Positions 49,501 to 60,712 of a stretch of 64,000 nt of DNA are shown here, piece after piece. Within the stretch, counting starts at the first letter, position 1. The number at the start of each line of letters is the position of its first letter. A model generated the notes under the pieces. It had not been told where the DNA came from. It made no database searches and saw only the letters and a list, made by a program, of their open reading frames with translations. Made by a program: the position numbers and the translations under genes. The stretch lies in the NCBI RefSeq assembly GCF_038502225.1, contig NC_091292.1, positions 51,309,444-51,373,443 of the forward strand, read 5' to 3'. The stretch comes from Cherax quadricarinatus. Lineage: Eukaryota > Arthropoda > Malacostraca > Decapoda > Parastacidae.

Positions 49501-51280
49501 GGACATCTTCACAGGAGGGGCAGCAGTTAAGGACATCTTCACAGGTGGGGCAGCAGTTAAGGACATCTTCACAGGTGGGGCAGCAGTTATGAGCATCTTC
49601 ACAGGTGGGTGCAGCAGTTAAGGACATCTTCACAGGTGGGTGTAGCAGTTAAGGGCATCTTCACAGGTGGGTGCAGAAGCTATAGGCATCTTCACAGGTG
49701 GGTGCAGCAGTTAAGGATATCTTCACAGGTGGGTGCAGCAGTTAAGGACATCTTCACAGGCGGGTGCAGCAGTTATGAGCATCTTCACAGGTGGGGCAGC
49801 AGTTAAGGACATCTTCACAGGTGGGGCAGCAGTTAAGGACATCTTCTCAGGTGGGGCAGCAGTTAAGGACATCTTCACAGGTGGGGCAGCAGTTATGAGC
49901 ATCTTCACAGGTGGGTGCGGCAGTTAAGGACATCTTCACAGGTGGGTTCAGCAGTTAAGGACATCTTCACAGGTGGGTGCAGCAGTTAAGGACATCTTCA
50001 CAGGTGGGTGCAGCAGTTAAGGACATCTTCACAGTTGGGTGCAGCAGTTAAGGACATCTTCACAGGTGGGGCAGCAGTTAAGGACATCTTCACAGTGGGG
50101 CAGCCGTTAAGGAAATCTTCACAGGTGGGGCAGCAGTTAAGGGCATCTTTACAGGTGAGTGCAGCAGTTAAAGGGATCTTCACAGGTGGGTGCAGCAGTT
50201 AAAGGGATCTTCGTAGGTGGGTGCAGCAGTTAAAGGGATCTCCCCAGGCGGGTGCAGCAGTTAAAGGGATCTTCATAGGTTGGTGCAGCAGTTAAAGGGA
50301 TCTTCGCAGGTGGGTGCAGCAGTTAAAGGGATCTTCACAGGTGGGGGCAGCAGTTAAGGGGATCTTCACAGGTGGGTGTAGCCGTTAAGGACATCTTCAT
50401 AGGTGGGTGCAGCAGTTAAGGGGATATTCACAGGTGGGTGTAGCAGTTAAGGACATCTTCACATGTAGGTGCAGCAGTTAAGGACATCTTCATAGATGGG
50501 TGCAGCAGTTAAGGGGATCTTCACAGGTGGGTGTAGCAGTTAAGGACATCTTCACATGTAGGTGCAGCAGTTAAGGACATCTTCATAGATGGGTGCAGCA
50601 GTTAAGGGGATCTTCACAGGTGGGTGTAGCAGTTAAGGACATCTTCACAGGTAGGTGCAGCAGTTAAGGACATCTTCATATGTGGGTGCAGCAGTTAAGG
50701 GGATCTTCACAGGTGGGTGTAGCAGTTAAGGACATCTTCACAGGTGGTTGCAGAAGTTAAGGGCATTTTCAACGGTGGGTGCAGCAGTTAAGGACATCTT
50801 CACAGGTGGGTGCAGCAGTTAAGGACATCTTCACAGGTGGGTGCAGCAGTTAAGGACATCTTCACAGGTGGGTGCAGCAGTTAAGGACATCTTCACAGGT
50901 AGGTGCAGCAGTTAAGGACATCTTCACCGGTGGGTGCAGCAGTTAAGGACATCTTCACAGGTGGGTGTAGCAGTTAAGGACATCTTCACAGGTGGGTGCA
51001 GCAGTTAAGGACATCTTCACAGGTGGGTGCAGCAGTTAAGGCATCTTCACAGGTGGGTGCAGCAGTTAAGGACATCTTCACAGGTGGGTGCAGCAGTTAA
51101 GGACATCTTCACAGGTGGGTGCAGCAGTTAAGGCATCTTCACAGGTGGGTGTAGCAGTTAAGGACATCTTCACAGGTGGGTGCAGCAGTTAAGGACATCT
51201 TCACAGGTGGGTGCAGCAGTTAAGGACATCTTCACAGGTGGGTGCAGCAGTTAAGGGCATCTTCCATGGTGTTGCTGTAT
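46541..51280. repeat. 31-bp satellite array (~150 copies)
   Basis: Tandem 31-bp monomers begin GTGCAGCAGTTAAGG and continue with CATCTTCACAGGTGG, with GCAGAAG and GGGCAT or GGACAT variants. Segments carrying a rare GAGTGCAGCAG / TCTTCTCAGG pair recur at 47131, 47751 and 48619, i.e. 620 and 868 bases apart (20 and 28 monomers), showing internal segmental duplication. The left part is dominated by GGGCAT monomers and the right part by GGACAT monomers. Its first monomers are contiguous with the Penelope terminal-repeat relic. Confidence 0.96.
49490..49912. repeat. 30-bp monomer variants inside the 31-bp array
   Basis: Several monomers here have lost one base (GGTGGGGCAGCAG in place of GGTGGGTGCAGCAG). 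A 30-bp period restores triplet phase and creates short open frames on both strands such as repeated AAVKDIFTGG. These are by-products of the one-base deletion. Confidence 0.85.
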
Positions 51281-52650
51281 CAAACATCATTATCGCATCA
51301 TGGAAGAGATGTTATGATCTATTACCCTGATGCTGTCCTCTTTCCTAACTCTTCTGCATGATTTACTTGCGCTAGTAGATCCTCATTCTTGTTACTGTGA
51401 TTCAATTGCTGCACCTCACTTTCGGTCCCAGCATATGCAGACTGAACACTATCAAAGATGAGGGACCGATTGCCTTTTCTTCACTTTTTCGTGGATGTAA
51501 TCTCTAGATTGAATAAACACTGATTTACAAAACGAATTCATGAAAACATATCCATTTGTTGCTCGTGTGTTTTAATCGTCAAATTAACAGTATTGCATAT
51601 CTAAGTTGAACAGCCTATACATTTCTGTTGATGTTTGGATAACTGACTTTGAAGATCCTTCGTCAGTTTCTGATACGGCTGGCACTTACGACTAGGTCAT
51701 GGTCTTGTCCCAGGATTACTCATGTGAAGCTGCTTCTGGGAATCCAAATGTCTCATGCAGCTTTTTAGTGAAGTTTCAAGTTGCTGTCTACGTTACCATT
51801 TCAACTAGTTGATCACACAAGTCCACCTTTCAAGCAAAACTACCAAGTATCTTCAGGATGGACCACAGGGAAACATCACACCAAGAAATGACAGTAATAA
51901 AAAAAAAGAGTTTGATTCCAGTGTCTCAAACCTTTCCCAGTTATGGAAGGTTTAGGTAATCCATCCCAAGTTAACAATGATGTCCAACTCCCAAATATTA
52001 TAAAACAGTCTGTAGTTGAACTCGACGAAATTAAACCAGTGAACGCAGTTGAACATCGAATAGAATCGTACAAACTTTGTAGGGAAAGATTAAAGATGAA
52101 GAAATAAGCTATCTGAAACTATTTTAAAAATAAGCATACCATAGTTTCATTGTTCTAGCGCACTTAAAACACTGCTACTGAAAGTGACAGAAAAATATAC
52201 TGGGCATGAATAAAAAGGCATAGACATTTCCAGAGAGGATGACCACTGAATGGCATTTTTGCTCATGATTTGCTGCCAATTAGCTTATTTATCAAGGGCT
52301 ATATTGCTACAAAAGCAACGAAGTACACACCAGTCGATGAACTAGAGACAAAAATCACTGTGGACGAAAGAGTTTTTGAGTCAGATTCAGTGTATATCAA
52401 CAACAATAGCCGATTTCAGGCCATAAATTCAAATGCTGCATATACCATCTCAAAAGATTCTTGGACAAGCTTTTTTAAGCGTTCTATGTAAAAAGAGAGC
52501 ATTTCGTTTTATGCAATAGTGGCATTTAGTCTTCAATAGCTTTACGGAGATACTTGTTATGGAATCGGAATGACTTCGCGGAGCGTCAAACATGGTAAGC
52601 GTCGAGTTAGCACGCTGATTTCATCGTACCTGTTTCTTTACAAGTAGAAA
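51281..52650. other. Unannotated sequence, possibly an old transposon
   Basis: Unique sequence. A 73-codon plus-strand frame at 52270-52491 (ends SWTSFFKRSM) has no motif I can name. No repeat or RNA gene was recognised. Scattered stops suggest a decayed coding sequence at best. Confidence 0.35.
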
Positions 52651-52652
52651 AG

Positions 52653-52706
52653 TTGCTACTACTTGCCAACAAATATGCTTGCTTATTTGTTGGCAAGTAG
52701 TAACAA
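52653..52706. repeat. 23-bp near-perfect inverted repeat (hairpin)
   Basis: Arms 52653-52675 and 52684-52706 are complementary at 22 of 23 positions around an 8-base loop TGCTTGCT. The arm core is CTACTTGCCAACAAATA. No T-run follows immediately, so a bacterial-style terminator is not suggested. It could be the fold-back end of a small transposon or a hairpin RNA precursor. Confidence 0.85.
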
Positions 52707-53340
52707 TTTTATCGTTAAGCATTTACCTGCTAAATACACGGTAGTGGGGAGCTCATGGCTGTCGAATGCTAATTTGGCTTTTGCTTGGCTACCTACTCAA
52801 AAAGTTTTGCTATCCTTTTGCAGGATGAACAAAAATACTGTTATAAAATTAGCTGCTACTACGTGTAGTTCTTGGAAAATATTGTCTGTGCATTCAGTAA
52901 ATACTCACTGATGTACTACATATTAAACTAATGACGTCTGCAGGCAGTTGCAGGCGTGTCATCTAGTTTTATCAAGTTATCCACTTTTGTATCATCATTA
53001 ACCCACATTATACGTGCTCCGTCGTCCTGGGCATGCAAGTGACCTTCGGTACGGCTGCCTTCAGGATTACTTGACTGACTCGGTTATCGTTCAGTTTCTT
53101 CGAAGCTTCTGCCTCAGAATATATCGCCCCACCTGACAGGGAAGAACAATACCAGATCTGCCGATTAATTCAAGCAGCCAACACCGAGCGTCCTGCTAGG
53201 CTCACCCGAAGGCCACAGCTCCACTCAAAGGCCCAACTTCCAGGCAAAGGAAAAAAAATTACGGGTCACCGTGAATAGGAAATGTACATTATTTTGGTCG
53301 CTACATGTCATGTCTAACAAGTGATCGGCGAAGCTCCCTC
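52707..53340. other. Unannotated sequence
   Basis: No recognised feature. An 82-codon open frame at 52663-52911 overlaps the hairpin and has no motif. Confidence 0.4.
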
Positions 53341-53344
53341 AGTT

Positions 53345-54685
53345 TGTACCTTGAGTTTCAAGTGTAAAAGGCTTCTAAACAGTGATATGCAAGTTTAAAA
53401 GGCTTCTAAACAATGAGGTACAAGTGTAAAAGGCTACTAAACAATGAGAAGCAAGTGTAAAAGGCTTCTAAACAATGAGCAGCAAGTGTAAAAGGCTACT
53501 AAATAATGAACAGCAAGTGTAAAAGGCTACTAAACAATGAGAAGCAAGTGTAAAAGGCTTCTAAACAATGAGCAGCAAGTGTAAAAGGCTTCTAAACAAT
53601 GAGCAGCAAGTGTAAAAGGCTACTAAATAATGAACAGCAAGTGTAAAAGGCTACTAAACAATGTGCAGCAAGTATAAAAGGCTACTAAACAATGAGCAGT
53701 GTAAAAGGCTACTAAACAATGAGCAGTAAGTGTAAAAGGCTACTAAACAATGAACAGCAAGTGTAAAAGGCTATAAACAATGTGCAGCAAGTGTAAAAGG
53801 CTACTAAACAATGAACAGCAAGTGTAAAAGGCTACTAAACAATGTGCAGCAAGTGTAAAAGGCTACTAAACAATGAACAGCAAGTGTAAAAGGCTACTAA
53901 ACAATGTGCAGCAAGTGTAAAAGGCTACTAAACAATGTGCAGCAAGTGTAAAAGGCTACTAAACAATGTGCAGCAAGTGTAAAAGGCTACTAAACAATGT
54001 GCAGCAAGTGTAAAAGGCTACTAAACAATGAGCAGCAAGTGTAAAAGGCTACTAAACAATGTGCAGCAAGTGTAAAAGGCTACTAAACAACGAACAGCAA
54101 GTGTAAAAGGCTACTAAACAATGTGCAGCAAGTGTAAAAGGCTACTAAACAATGAACAGCAAGTGTAAAAGGCTACTAAACAATGTGCAGCAAGTGTAAA
54201 AGGCTACTAAACAATGAACAGCAAGTGTAAAAGGCTACTAAACAATGTGCAGCAAGTGTAAAAGGCTACTAAACAATGAACAGCAAGTGTAAAAGGCTAC
54301 TAAACAATGTGCAGCAAGTGTAAAAGGCTACTAAACAATGTGCAGCAAGTGTAAAAGGCTACTAAACAATGTGCAGCAAGTGTAAAAGGCTACTAAACAA
54401 TGAGCAGCAAGTGTAAAAGGCTTCTAAACAATGAACAGCAAGTATAAAAGGCTACTAAACAATGAGCAGTAAGTATAAAAGGCTACTAAATAATGTGCGG
54501 CAAGTATAAAAGGCTTCTAAACAATGAGCAGTAAGTATAAAAGGCTACTAAACAATGAGCAGTAAGTATAAAAGGCTACTAAACAATGAGCAGTAAGTAT
54601 AAAAGGCTACTAAACAATGACAAGCAAGTGTAAAAGGCTAGTAAAGAATGAGAAGCAAGTGTAAAAGGCTACTAAACAATGAGCA
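53345..54685. repeat. Second 31-bp satellite array (~43 copies)
   Basis: Tandem monomers begin AAGTGTAAAAGGCTACTAA and end ACAATG plus AGCAGC, GTGCAGC or AACAGC variants. Unrelated in sequence to the 46541-51280 array despite equal length. Between about 53740 and 54330 GTGCAGC and AACAGC monomers often alternate, giving a 62-bp dimer pattern. The left edge carries more TTCTAAAC variants. The right edge stops at the A/T-rich 3' tail of a minus-strand LINE. Confidence 0.95.
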
Positions 54686-55456
54686 TTATTATTATAATAA
54701 AAAAGAAGCGCTAAATCACAAGGGCTATACAGCGCTGCAGGGCGGGAAGGAAGCGAGGGTATCAGGTGGAAAAAGGGAGATGGATGAGTAAATAGGTTAC
54801 AGAGAACAGCAGGGCAGTGGTTGGTGGAAGGGTAGAGGACAGCAAGAGATTGAGGTAGAAAGAGCTGAGGGGAGTGCGAAAGGTATCATCATCAAAGTTT
54901 GTGGAGTAAATCAGTCGTTGTCAAGAAGTCAATGAGAGAGTCAGGAATAAAGGAGGGTCCATCAGCAAGAAGGGAAGGTAAAGAGAGAGTAGTAGAGCGG
55001 AGATGACGTTGGAGGTAAATTCTGTGTGCTCGTTGATAGAGAGGGCAGTCTAACAGAATATGGCTAATCGATACTGGAACTTGACACTGCTCACAGAGAG
55101 GAACATGGTGCCTCTCCATGAGATACCCATGAGTAAGACGAGTGTGGCCAATGCGAAGGTGGGAGAGAGTAGTCTCCCAACCTCGGCACTGATGACAAGA
55201 AGACGGCCAGTAATCTATGATCGGTTTAATAGAATGAAGTTTGTTACCGAGTAGAGTTGACCAACGTTGTTGCCAACGGGTGTGAAGGTGGGTAGCTATT
55301 ACAGCAAAATAGTCCGGAAATGGAACACATCTATATGAAATTGGTAGGTCATGTCCTGCTGACCGCGCAGCAGTGTCTGCCTGTCCATTGCCCTGTACGT
55401 TAACATGACCAGGGACCCAACAAAAAACTATCTTTATGCTTGGTAGAGATACGGCA
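54686..55456 (-). pseudogene. RNase H LINE, 3' part (RNase H end, zinc motif, 3' tail)
   Basis: The downstream half of an I-group-like LINE split by the LTR element. On the minus strand it continues with HAVSLPSIKI, then the RNase H end motif FCWVPGHVNVQGN and QADTAARSA near 55410. A Cys/His region follows, CHQCRGWETTLSHLRIGHTR near 55200 and CEQCQVPVSISHILLDC near 55080, typical of the C-terminus of RNase H-containing LINEs. The frame is open to the stop at 54892. The 3' region ends in an A/T-rich tail (TTATTATAATAATAAT type, 54686-54705) directly against the 31-bp array. No stop or frameshift is seen in this part. Confidence 0.85.
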
Positions 55457-56733
55457 TGTTGCAACCCCTGAATGGGTTACAATGTATATGATGTATATTA
55501 TGTATATGTATATAATGTATATTACCTTTTCATATAATTTTATATTGCTTATATTTGCGTTAATAGCTAAATCGTAAATATATTGCTTTATATTATTATT
55601 TGACTTAGATACTTTTGTAAGGTAGGATGTAACATTCATATATTATTATGTGCTCATACTTCAAGTCTTGATTGTCTAACTACTGTAATTATCGCTCATC
55701 GCTCGTTTCCCTGCCGGCTTCTGTGTTGCTGAGCAGCAACTGTCCACGGAGCTATCATGTGATCGAGCGGGGGTGATCACACCTCGCCTGAAGTATTCAG
55801 TCTGGTCTAGACTCGCTTGGTGGTTGGACGTATTCTAGACAAGACGTGCCTAAATCTCCCTTATTGGCCCTTGTTGGAAGATCGTCTCTCTCTCATTATT
55901 GTTGTAGGTTCTGTGGGACTCTGTTCACAGAACATTGTATAGACTTAGTGGTTTTCGACGTTGTACTGAGGTTGTGTGTCGCTTAGACACTCTGAGCAAC
56001 TCAGGTCCTGAACTGTAGCTTCTGACCTAACTTGTACTGGTATCTGTGTACTGTCACAGTCGGGGATTTCTTATGCTGAACTTAGATTCAGTAATATGGG
56101 AGTTTTGTGACTTTTGTGGAGGATCTGCAGATAGTCCCTACTTAGTGTCATTATATTATCTCCTTGTTCCCGATTCTGTGTCACTTTTGCTTGTTATATT
56201 GCTATTGGGCTTAGCATTCTTTTTATTGTTCAAGGAGACTGTTCTGATTGCCAGTTGGTCAGGAAGTTAGTTTGAGAGGACTTTGTCAGTCACTTGTTTA
56301 AGTCTAGTCGAGTCGTGAGACACAGCGAACTAGTTAGAGCACTTACAGACATACACACAAACTTATTTGTATATTGTATTATTGTACCCGACAGTACTTA
56401 AGACTTATAAATGTGATATGTGCTTTCAGCACAATACTACTGTACATGAGAGAAGTGATTATTTTGTTTGAATTGATTAATTTAATTTAATTTGATAATA
56501 TACCTCTAGACTGTGATTAATAAATTTATTAAATTTTAATTTCTCTAGTTAGTAGCCTACCAGTTGTAACTTTGAAGCACTATTAATTTTTATTGAATTC
56601 TAATGGATAATTGGACAAGGATACTGACTAATTGTTACGAAAACCCAGTAACAGGCTGGATGCTAGAAGGGCAGTCCTTTCTAGTATTCACTGGAGATCT
56701 CTAAGCTTTTTAGAAATTGCATTTTTTGTAACA
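55457..56733 (+). repeat. 5' LTR (about 1277 bp)
   Basis: Begins TGTTGCAACCCCTGAATGGG and ends GCATTTTTTGTAACA, matched throughout by 60713-62003. A TATA-like CTTATAAATG (near 56404) and an AATAAA (56519-56524) lie in plausible order for promoter and polyadenylation. The first 180 bases are A/T-rich with GTATAT repeats. Confidence 0.9.
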
Positions 56734-56735
56734 AA

Positions 56736-56753
56736 TGGGGGCCTGTCCGGGAT
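56736..56753 (+). promoter_or_regulatory. Primer-binding site, tRNA-Pro-like
   Basis: TGGGGGCCTGTCCGGGAT lies two bases after the 5' LTR. It differs at two adjacent positions from the sequence complementary to the tRNA-Pro 3' end that serves as primer site in many retroelements. This fixes the LTR boundary and the plus orientation. Confidence 0.75.
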
Positions 56754-57014
56754 ACTCTTGATCCAAGGTGTTGGAGAAATTGTCCAGTTTGACCATAGAG
56801 TTATTCAAACACTTTGAGTACTTTCCTAATCTGAAGACTTTGAGTTTTGTCTTGTACAATATAATATGTGGATGTATGTACTTGACTGAGTCTCTTGATC
56901 CAAGGAGATGGAAATACTGTTTATGAGCTTTAGCTCTAAGACCACCAACACTAAAATTCCTATTAGGATTATAGTTTCCCATAATCACTCTCTCGTAGTA
57001 CAATTATTTTCGTG

Positions 57015-57254
57015 ATGTATGCCAAAGTGAAACAGTTAATTGATACTCTGACTTTGTCTGAGTTGAGTACATTAAAATTTCAGACGTGTTGGCGAGTAGC
57101 CAAATATCTCGGTGTGGCGTATAACAGGAATTACACTGCAGAAACTGTCAGAGCGTTAATTAAAGATATATTGTTTCCTGCTCATACAGAGATGTCTGAT
57201 TATGATTCAGATACAGAAAGCCTAGTGTCACAATTAGGAAGTATGACTATTTGA
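57015..57254 (+). CDS. Small leader ORF with SAP-like region
   Basis: Seventy-nine codons from the ATG at 57015. The middle reads WRVAKYLGVAYNRNYTAETV then RALIKDILF, with the helix-loop-helix spacing and GV...Y/T..L pattern of a SAP-like nucleic-acid-binding motif. The C-terminus is acidic (SDYDSDTES). It ends 22 bases before the gag ATG and lies in another frame. It may be a separate small product or the frameshifted N-terminus of gag. Confidence 0.45.
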   Translation: MYAKVKQLIDTLTLSELSTLKFQTCWRVAKYLGVAYNRNYTAETVRALIKDILFPAHTEMSDYDSDTESLVSQLGSMTI

Positions 57255-57276
57255 TGACATAGAAGAGAGAGCAACT

Positions 57277-58560
57277 ATGGCAGAAGTGTCTGAGCCTAAT
57301 GAAATTTTGTTCTCGCTCACACCTTCCCGCCTCACTGACACAATAGTACAGAGTATAGCGGGTAGTATGACTCAGCCTCATACTAGTACCGTGTATACTA
57401 CACCTGTATCTACTTATCCTAGACCAGATCTAGACTCTCTAGGGACGGCTAGACTAGGTGCCCGACCTAAGGACCGTCCAGACTCATTCGTTAGATTCCT
57501 TACTCCTCCATTACCCACTGGTCCTATCTCTCAGGAACAGTTTGAGAGGATGGAATGCCTCATTATGTTGCAGACTGCACAAATAGAGGCACAGAGGAAA
57601 TTGAATGAAGAAGATTTCCAGAGAGAAAATGTTCGTCTGGGAAGACAACAGACTGATAGATCACAGGACACATTTAATGTGCAGAAAGCTGCCTCAATGG
57701 TTCTTAAGTTGTTTGAGAGTGACTTAGACACCTATTTTGATGTGTTTGAGAACCAGGCACATGCTATGAACTGGCCACGTAAGCACTTGGCTACCTTGTT
57801 GCACACAGCTTTGACAGGAAGAGCTCAAACTTGTACTGCTGCTTTACCATTTGCCTAGTACATTAGTTATGACACTGTCAAGCAAACTATTCTAGAGACA
57901 TGTAACTTGTTGCCCGTAAGTTATCAACGTGCATTTCGTACATTACAACGACGACAAGATCAAACTTGTGTAGAGTTTCCTCGTGAGAAAAAAGTTGCAT
58001 TTGACAGATGGTGTAGGCATGCCAAGTGCAATAACTACGACAGCCTTGTTCAGTTGTTACTTCACGAAGAGTTTTACAACTGTATGTCTGCTGATATACA
58101 AGAATATCTGATCGATCATACTACCTCGGATATTCTGGAAACTGCAGCATTAACAGACAATTACGAGATTTCTCACAAACTTGTACGTACTAAAACACAG
58201 AGAAACAAGGTAACTAAAAATTGTCCTAGAAGTTGGCAACCTAAATCAGCTGCTCAGTGCCAGCCTGATGTACCTGCTACTGTAACTTCTCGTACCTTTA
58301 CCAGGAAAACTCTCAATCCTGAATCTGTCTCTGAGGCTAGACAGAAGTCTGATATCGAGAAGAAGAAAGTTAAATGTACCTATTGTAACAGAAAAGGACA
58401 TGCTAGAGAGCATTGCTATAAGTTAGAGAGAGATACGAGAAGCAGTCGTGCGGGTGGCGTCCCCACACAAGTCGTATCCTCTTCCGAGCAACAAAGGCAC
58501 CAAAATCCTAGTAATACCTCTGATCCTACTGTTTTAGATAATATTACTCAGGATAGATGA
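57277..58560 (+). pseudogene. gag: gag with SCAN-like region and zinc knuckle
   Basis: Starts MAEVSEPNEIL at 57277 and stays in one frame to TGA 58558-58560, except for one TAG at 57856-57858. The N-terminal half has a gag-like Leu/Phe-rich stretch (LKLFESDLDTYFDVFENQA near 57700, then WPRKHLATLLHTALTGRA). The part after the TAG (57907-58190) reads PVSYQRAFRTL, then WCRHAKCNNYDSLVQLLLHEEF and SADIQEYLIDH in separate blocks. This is the helix pattern of the SCAN domain, a dimerisation fold known to derive from Gmr1-like gypsy gag. A CX2CX4HX4C knuckle (CTYCNRKGHAREHC) lies near 58375. The protein would form the particle and bind RNA. Pol begins in the same frame directly after the TGA. Confidence 0.8.
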
Positions 58561-59637
58561 CTAGCGTCAGAAAGTGTGTCTGACGAAAAGATTCGTTCAG
58601 CGATGAGTCCTTACTTATCGAGAGGTAAAGTAGGATTTGACGAATCACATCTGACTGAGATAATTACTTTCAGAGACACTGGCAGTTATCTCACGTTATT
58701 AAGAGAAGATGTACTGCCCATAACTGATGATACCTATTGCAAGATAGATGTATTGTTAGAAGCCTATGGTGGGGCTGTTATAAAAGAACCTCTGCACAAA
58801 GTTTACATTGAAACAAGCTATTATACTGGTTATATTTCAGTGGGTGTATTCAGTAGTGTATTTCCCATCAGGTCAGTGGACTTGTTGATAGGGAACGATA
58901 TCTTTCATGTTGATATATGTAAAGAACCAATTGTGATTGATAATAACACTGATAATTATGCCATTGAAGCTTGTAGAGAGAAGCCTATTTTATTTCCTCT
59001 CAGTGCAATTACTAGAGCTATGTCAAAGATACAACAACCATCCTTGTCTCCTGTTGAGTTAGTTGATGACAATGATTTGGGCATGAATATGTTTAGTGAT
59101 GTTCTGCGCCCAGGATCATTAACACCAACTCCCCCCGGTCATCAACCTAGTCAGGACACAACTGACGTTAAATTTCTAACTCATGATGATTTAATCAAGG
59201 ATCAGTTTGATGATCAGTCACTGGAAAGACTGAGAGATATAGCAGTTACTGAGAGTGAAGCAAAGGATCTCGATAATTGTTACTATTATAGTAACGGTGT
59301 ACTGATGGAGAAAAATACATGTAAGTTGTCAGCTGATAGTGTTTCCACCACAGTCAAGCATCTCGTAGTGTTACCAGTTACATTTCATGAACAAGCCATT
59401 GATTTTGCTCACAATAGTCCCATTGGAGGACATTTGGGTGTCAAGAAGACACTCGGTAAACTGGCAAAACATTTTACTTGGCCTAAAATGAAGGAAACAG
59501 TAGCTGATCATGTGCGACGTTGCCATGTGTGTCAAGTGAGAGGCAAGCCAGCACACACATCTCAACCTACACCTCTCACTGTGTTCACTAGTAGCAAAGT
59601 TCAGTTCATCTTGACTAGAGATTGTTCAGCTTGTTGA
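58561..59637 (+). pseudogene. pol: pol part 1: aspartic protease and integrase zinc-binding domain
   Basis: Same frame as gag, separated only by the TGA at 58558-58560, so expression by readthrough or a lost fusion is possible. A retropepsin-like site DTGSYLTLL lies near 58676, with the partner motif VDLLIGNDI near 58880. After a Pro/Thr-rich linker comes an integrase H2C2 zinc-binding region near 59408-59545, with HNSPIGGHLGVKKTL, HFTWPKM and CHVCQ. The reading then breaks: about 15 codons after the zinc region the frame stops at 59637, where RNase H connector sequence has already begun in another frame. The integrase catalytic core (DDE) and the whole reverse transcriptase are absent, so a deletion junction lies near 59590-59630. 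Confidence 0.8.
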
Positions 59638-60073
59638 AAAGGTTGAAGTTTCTGTTTTCCTCTGCTCCTGTGTTGAAGAGTCCTAATTTCAATCTTCCCT
59701 TCTTTTTACGTATAGATGCGAGTGGTTATGCAGTGGGTGCTGTGCTGCTCCAACAGTCAACATCCACTGACATTCTCCATCCTATATGTTACTATTCATC
59801 TAAGCTCAAACGACAGCAGAAAAATTATGCCACTATTGAGAAAGAGGCTCTAGCTCTTGTGGTGTCCTTGAACATTTTGACGTGTATTTGGGCACTTCTC
59901 CATTTAAAATTAACGTTTCTTCAGACCACAATCCACTCACTTATATAAATACTATGAAGAGTAAAAATGCTAGAATCATGAAGTGGGCTCTCAGAATCCA
60001 ACCTTACTGTATTAGTATAAAACATATAAGTGGTCATTGTACTGTAATTGCTGACGCTCTTTCACGTCCTTAA
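59615..60073 (+). pseudogene. pol: pol part 2: RT connector and RNase H, end of coding region
   Basis: Begins with an RT/RNase H connector reading (FSLLKRLKFL, SSAPVLKSP) and continues into a Ty3-type RNase H with FLRIDASGYAVGAVL near 59710, YATIEKEALALV near 59830, SDHNPLTYI near 59925 and IADALSRP near 60050. The four acidic positions of the active site (D, E, D, D) are all visible. One frameshift lies near 59870-59890. A TAA follows the LSRP motif at once, and no integrase sequence is found downstream, so RNase H is the last domain. This supports an integrase-before-RT order rather than the common gypsy order. Confidence 0.82.
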
Positions 60074-60712
60074 TAATTATCAGTTACATTAAATTAATGT
60101 AATTTTATGCCCATATACCTTTTGTTACTTGCTATGTCAAATTCAGTAAAGTAACGTAATCTCTCTAGCCCATGTTAAATATATATAGTCATGTCTAATT
60201 AATCTATTTATATATTCACAGTAGTGGGGATATATGTGTAAGGAGACAGAAGCTGAGTGATGAGTTTGTAGTGTTGCGTGGGCGATGTTACTGCGTGGCG
60301 GAACACTGTCCTGCCGCAAGCTATTTCATACTCAGATGTCCATACTGCATAGCATTCCACAACCACTACTTAAGAGTGGAATGCTGTCTGTCTATCGCAC
60401 AAGACTGTTGTTTATATGCAGTCTCCACTACTATGATTGAGCCTCAACGTGTCATGTTTGTCTACGTTATCCTGTCTCTACACTGATGTACATAACCACG
60501 AGTAGGCAGAGATACGATTCTGTGTACTGCCCTAGTACTATGGGCATATCTTAGTGAAATAGACACTGTGAAATTATAGAAGTGCTTGGCACAAGATTGA
60601 CTCTGATTTATTTTTTTTATTAAATAGTGTTATTAATGTGACATGAGTAATCAGTAATAATGTGAAAAACATTAATGCAACTCCTAGTGCGACCTTTTGT
60701 CGTGTTGGGGGG
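60074..60712 (+). other. LTR-element 3' untranslated region with polypurine tract
   Basis: About 640 bases without a recognised frame. It ends in GTTGGGGGG (60704-60712) immediately before the TG of the 3' LTR, in the position of a plus-strand primer. A 71-codon open frame at 60271-60486 has no env-like features such as a long hydrophobic segment or signal peptide. Confidence 0.6.

Noticed and set aside
49303..50202. Open frames with repeated AAVKDIFTGG or VKMSLTAAPP
   Set aside because: They arise where one-base deletions make 30-bp monomers; both strands are open in the same stretch.
46541..51280. CRISPR-like array
   Set aside because: Monomers are contiguous with no unique spacers, and the context is eukaryotic retroelements.
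60271..60486. Envelope-like ORF downstream of pol in the LTR element
   Set aside because: It has only 71 codons, with no signal peptide, cleavage site or membrane segment.
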